NCBI GenBank assembly: GCA_022615215.1
Contig: JAKEHD010000507.1
Location: forward strand, 1 to 6,908
Direction: 5' to 3'
DNA length: 6,908 nt
Source of the DNA: Blastocatellia bacterium
Lineage (GTDB): Bacteria; Acidobacteriota; Blastocatellia; UBA7656
Shown: positions 5,702 to 6,908 of the stretch, in pieces
Position numbering within the stretch: the first letter of the stretch is position 1
Layout: every line of letters starts with the position of its first letter
Program-made: the position numbers and the translations under genes
The notes under the pieces: model-generated
What the model was told of the DNA's origin: nothing
Database searches by the model: none
Seen by the model: only the letters and a program-made list of their open reading frames with translations

Positions 5702-6718
5702 TCACCCCGACGATTCCTGCCCGAATTGAATTGCCAGTTTAACAGCGCCAATGGCCGGAGGATGAATCGGAGAGCCGATCTCCGCTCCGGGCGCAATGCG
5801 CGATACCGATTCGCGCAAAGGCTTCAGAATGTGCTCGCCTGAGTTGAATACGCTCCCGACGCAGGCGACGCGAAAAGGCTCGGACTGCAATTCCAGCTTC
5901 TCTATCACCGAGACCGCAAGTTCGGCGAGTTCGCACCCCGCCTCGGCCAGTATATCGCGGGCCACCCGGTCGCCTTCATCCGCGGCTTCGGTTACAAGCC
6001 TGGCAAGGCCGGCTATTTCGACCGATTCCCTGTCGCTTCTGTAAATCACACCGGGCAGGTCTGCGGCTGACGCTATGCCGAGCCTGTCGCATATCCGCTG
6101 AGTCAGAACGGTTTGCCGCTCGCGCCCGTCGAAGGATGCGGCCACGGCCCTGAGCGCGCGCCGGGCGATGTCGTAGCCCGACCCTTCGTCGCCGAGCGTA
6201 GGTCCCCAGCCGCCCGAACGCTCTATGACGCCCGCAGGGTTCATCCCCATGGCTATCGAGCCTGTGCCCGCAATTACGATAATGCCCGGTCGCCCGTCAA
6301 GCGCCCCCGCGAGCGCTGCATGAGCATCTGCTACCAGATAGAGGCGAGCGGTATCGAGCGCGCGGCGAAGAGCTTCGTCCATCGCGTGATAGTGAGTCGG
6401 ATGATTGATTCCTGCGAGGGCGATGCAAGCCGATGAGATTTCGCCCGGCTTGATTCCGGCTTGAGCGCACGCATCCCTTATCGCCGATTCTATATGAGAG
6501 ATGGCCACATCGAGGCTGACGCGAATAGGGTTCGACGCGCCGCTGACACCCTCTCCAACGACGCAGGATTCGGCGTCCGTTATGACCGCATGAGTCTTCG
6601 TCCCTCCGCCGTCGACGCCGAGAAGGTATCCCCTGGAAAACGATTCTGTTTCATCAAGCTCTGCCACGGCTCCTGAACCCGATGCATATATGGATCGCCC
6701 TGAAAAAAACTTTGGCAT
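5702..6718 (-). CDS. BadF/BadG/BcrA/BcrD-type kinase, N-acetylglucosamine kinase-like
   Basis: This cytoplasmic ASKHA-fold kinase probably uses ATP to phosphorylate an amino sugar, for example N-acetylglucosamine to its 6-phosphate. In 338 residues it shows the phosphate-1 loop GVDGGGTKT (34-42), ASNP (61-64), ALAGI (100-104), VADAHAA (129-135) with D131 at the catalytic Asp position, the phosphate-2 loop IAGTGS (149-154), GGWGPTLGDEGSGY (169-182) and CVGSVFNSG (286-294). Each block aligns with mammalian NAGK as I remember it. The bacterial GlcN kinase and GlcNAc/MurNAc kinase (MurK) belong to the same family, so the exact substrate is open. Conserved sequence begins only at residue 31, leaving a low-complexity 30-residue extension. 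The ATG at 6718 is chosen over a TTG at 6730 because GGAAG sits five bases before it. The downstream symporter gene suggests import followed by phosphorylation. Confidence 0.9.
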   Translation of the reverse strand: MPKFFSGRSIYASGSGAVAELDETESFSRGYLLGVDGGGTKTHAVITDAESCVVGEGVSGASNPIRVSLDVAISHIESAIRDACAQAGIKPGEISSACIALAGINHPTHYHAMDEALRRALDTARLYLVADAHAALAGALDGRPGIIVIAGTGSIAMGMNPAGVIERSGGWGPTLGDEGSGYDIARRALRAVAASFDGRERQTVLTQRICDRLGIASAADLPGVIYRSDRESVEIAGLARLVTEAADEGDRVARDILAEAGCELAELAVSVIEKLELQSEPFRVACVGSVFNSGEHILKPLRESVSRIAPGAEIGSPIHPPAIGAVKLAIQFGQESSG

Positions 6719-6723
6719 ACTGA

Positions 6724-6728
6724 CTTCC
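6724..6728 (-). promoter_or_regulatory. Weak Shine-Dalgarno for the kinase
   Basis: On the minus strand GGAAG lies five bases before the ATG at 6718-6716. A second purine patch, GAGGT, lies 12 bases before that ATG and directly against the alternative TTG at 6730, too close to serve it. Together they favour the ATG. Confidence 0.45.
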
Positions 6729-6838
6729 AAACCTCAGACTTCAGGTCGCGCCCTCGAAGCCTGATTCTATATTTCAAACGTTCGACAACACGGTGCGCGC
6801 CGGATGAGGAAGCGCGTCCAGGGCAGTTGCAAAATACC

Positions 6839-6900
6839 TGGGAGCGCACGCTTCCAGCGTGCAAGGCTTGCGCAATCGCTGATTTCCTCAAAAATCGGCG
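6839..6900. repeat. Foldback intergenic sequence, probable dispersed repeat
   Basis: Three foldbacks lie side by side: GCACGC (6846-6851) with GCGTGC (6857-6862) around TTCCA; GCAAG (6861-6865) with CTTGC (6867-6871); and a 9-bp stem (6877-6885 with 6892-6900, one G-T pair) around CCTCAA. The first two fit a TGGGAGCGCACGC...GCGTGC pattern that I associate with short dispersed intergenic repeats in Acidobacteriota and related genomes. That association is from memory, and only one copy is in this window. The stretch from 6731 to the edge has no convincing gene; the open frame across it lacks family features. Confidence 0.5.
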
Positions 6901-6908
6901 TCTCCTCA

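Noticed and set aside
5692..5720. Promoter for the symporter at TATTAT (5697-5692, minus strand)
   Set aside because: The -10-like hexamer is good, but no -35-like sequence sits 16-18 bases upstream; one overlapping the kinase stop is possible but unsupported.
6755..6800. Promoter for the kinase at TATAGAAT on the minus strand
   Set aside because: The -10-like sequence has no matching -35 at normal spacing (TTGTCG is too close), so it is not called.
1..6908. CRISPR array, tRNA, rRNA, insertion sequence or prophage attachment site
   Set aside because: I saw no multi-copy short repeat with unique spacers, no tRNA cloverleaf or rRNA-like stretch, and no transposase or terminal inverted repeats; the only direct repeat is the two-copy element at 34-106.

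Overview
The window looks like a chromosomal segment from an Acidobacteriota member. The main clue is the large outer-membrane receptor. It carries an N-terminal carboxypeptidase-regulatory-like domain ahead of the TonB plug, and it has the block NNFGWNLGGPVYIPGV, the block SFFFFSQEWRR, ERAGDFS and an FPGNRIP-type motif, a combination typical of the expanded receptor family of that phylum. Class Blastocatellia is possible but is only an impression. Base composition is moderately GC-rich, with AT-rich gaps between genes.

All confident genes lie on the minus strand, so the transcriptional order runs from high to low coordinates. (1) A BadF/BadG-type sugar kinase of the N-acetylglucosamine kinase kind (5702-6718). 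(2) After 80 bp, a sodium:solute symporter (4140-5621). (3) After a 272-bp gap rich in inverted repeats, a TonB-dependent receptor of 1160 residues (385-3867), closed by a strong intrinsic terminator (about 308-357). Region 1-384 then carries an AT-rich intergenic stretch with a promoter-like element, a 31-bp direct repeat at a 42-bp period, and perhaps the first 12 codons of another minus-strand gene that leaves the window. The right edge (about 6731-6908) has no convincing gene. It carries foldback sequence resembling a dispersed intergenic repeat.

A coherent reading is an uptake-and-activation module: the receptor would move a ligand across the outer membrane, the symporter would bring a sugar across the inner membrane with Na+, and the kinase would phosphorylate it. 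The kinase family points to an amino sugar such as N-acetylglucosamine from chitin or peptidoglycan. The substrate is inferred, and membership of the receptor in the same pathway is weaker than the kinase-symporter link because of the gap.

The three proteins belong to known families, and I see no clearly new enzyme system. The observations that deserve a second look are non-coding: the helically phased repeat pair, a motif shared by the upstream regions of the receptor and of the possible left-edge gene, the structured 272-bp receptor leader, and a hairpin abutting the symporter start codon in place of a Shine-Dalgarno sequence.
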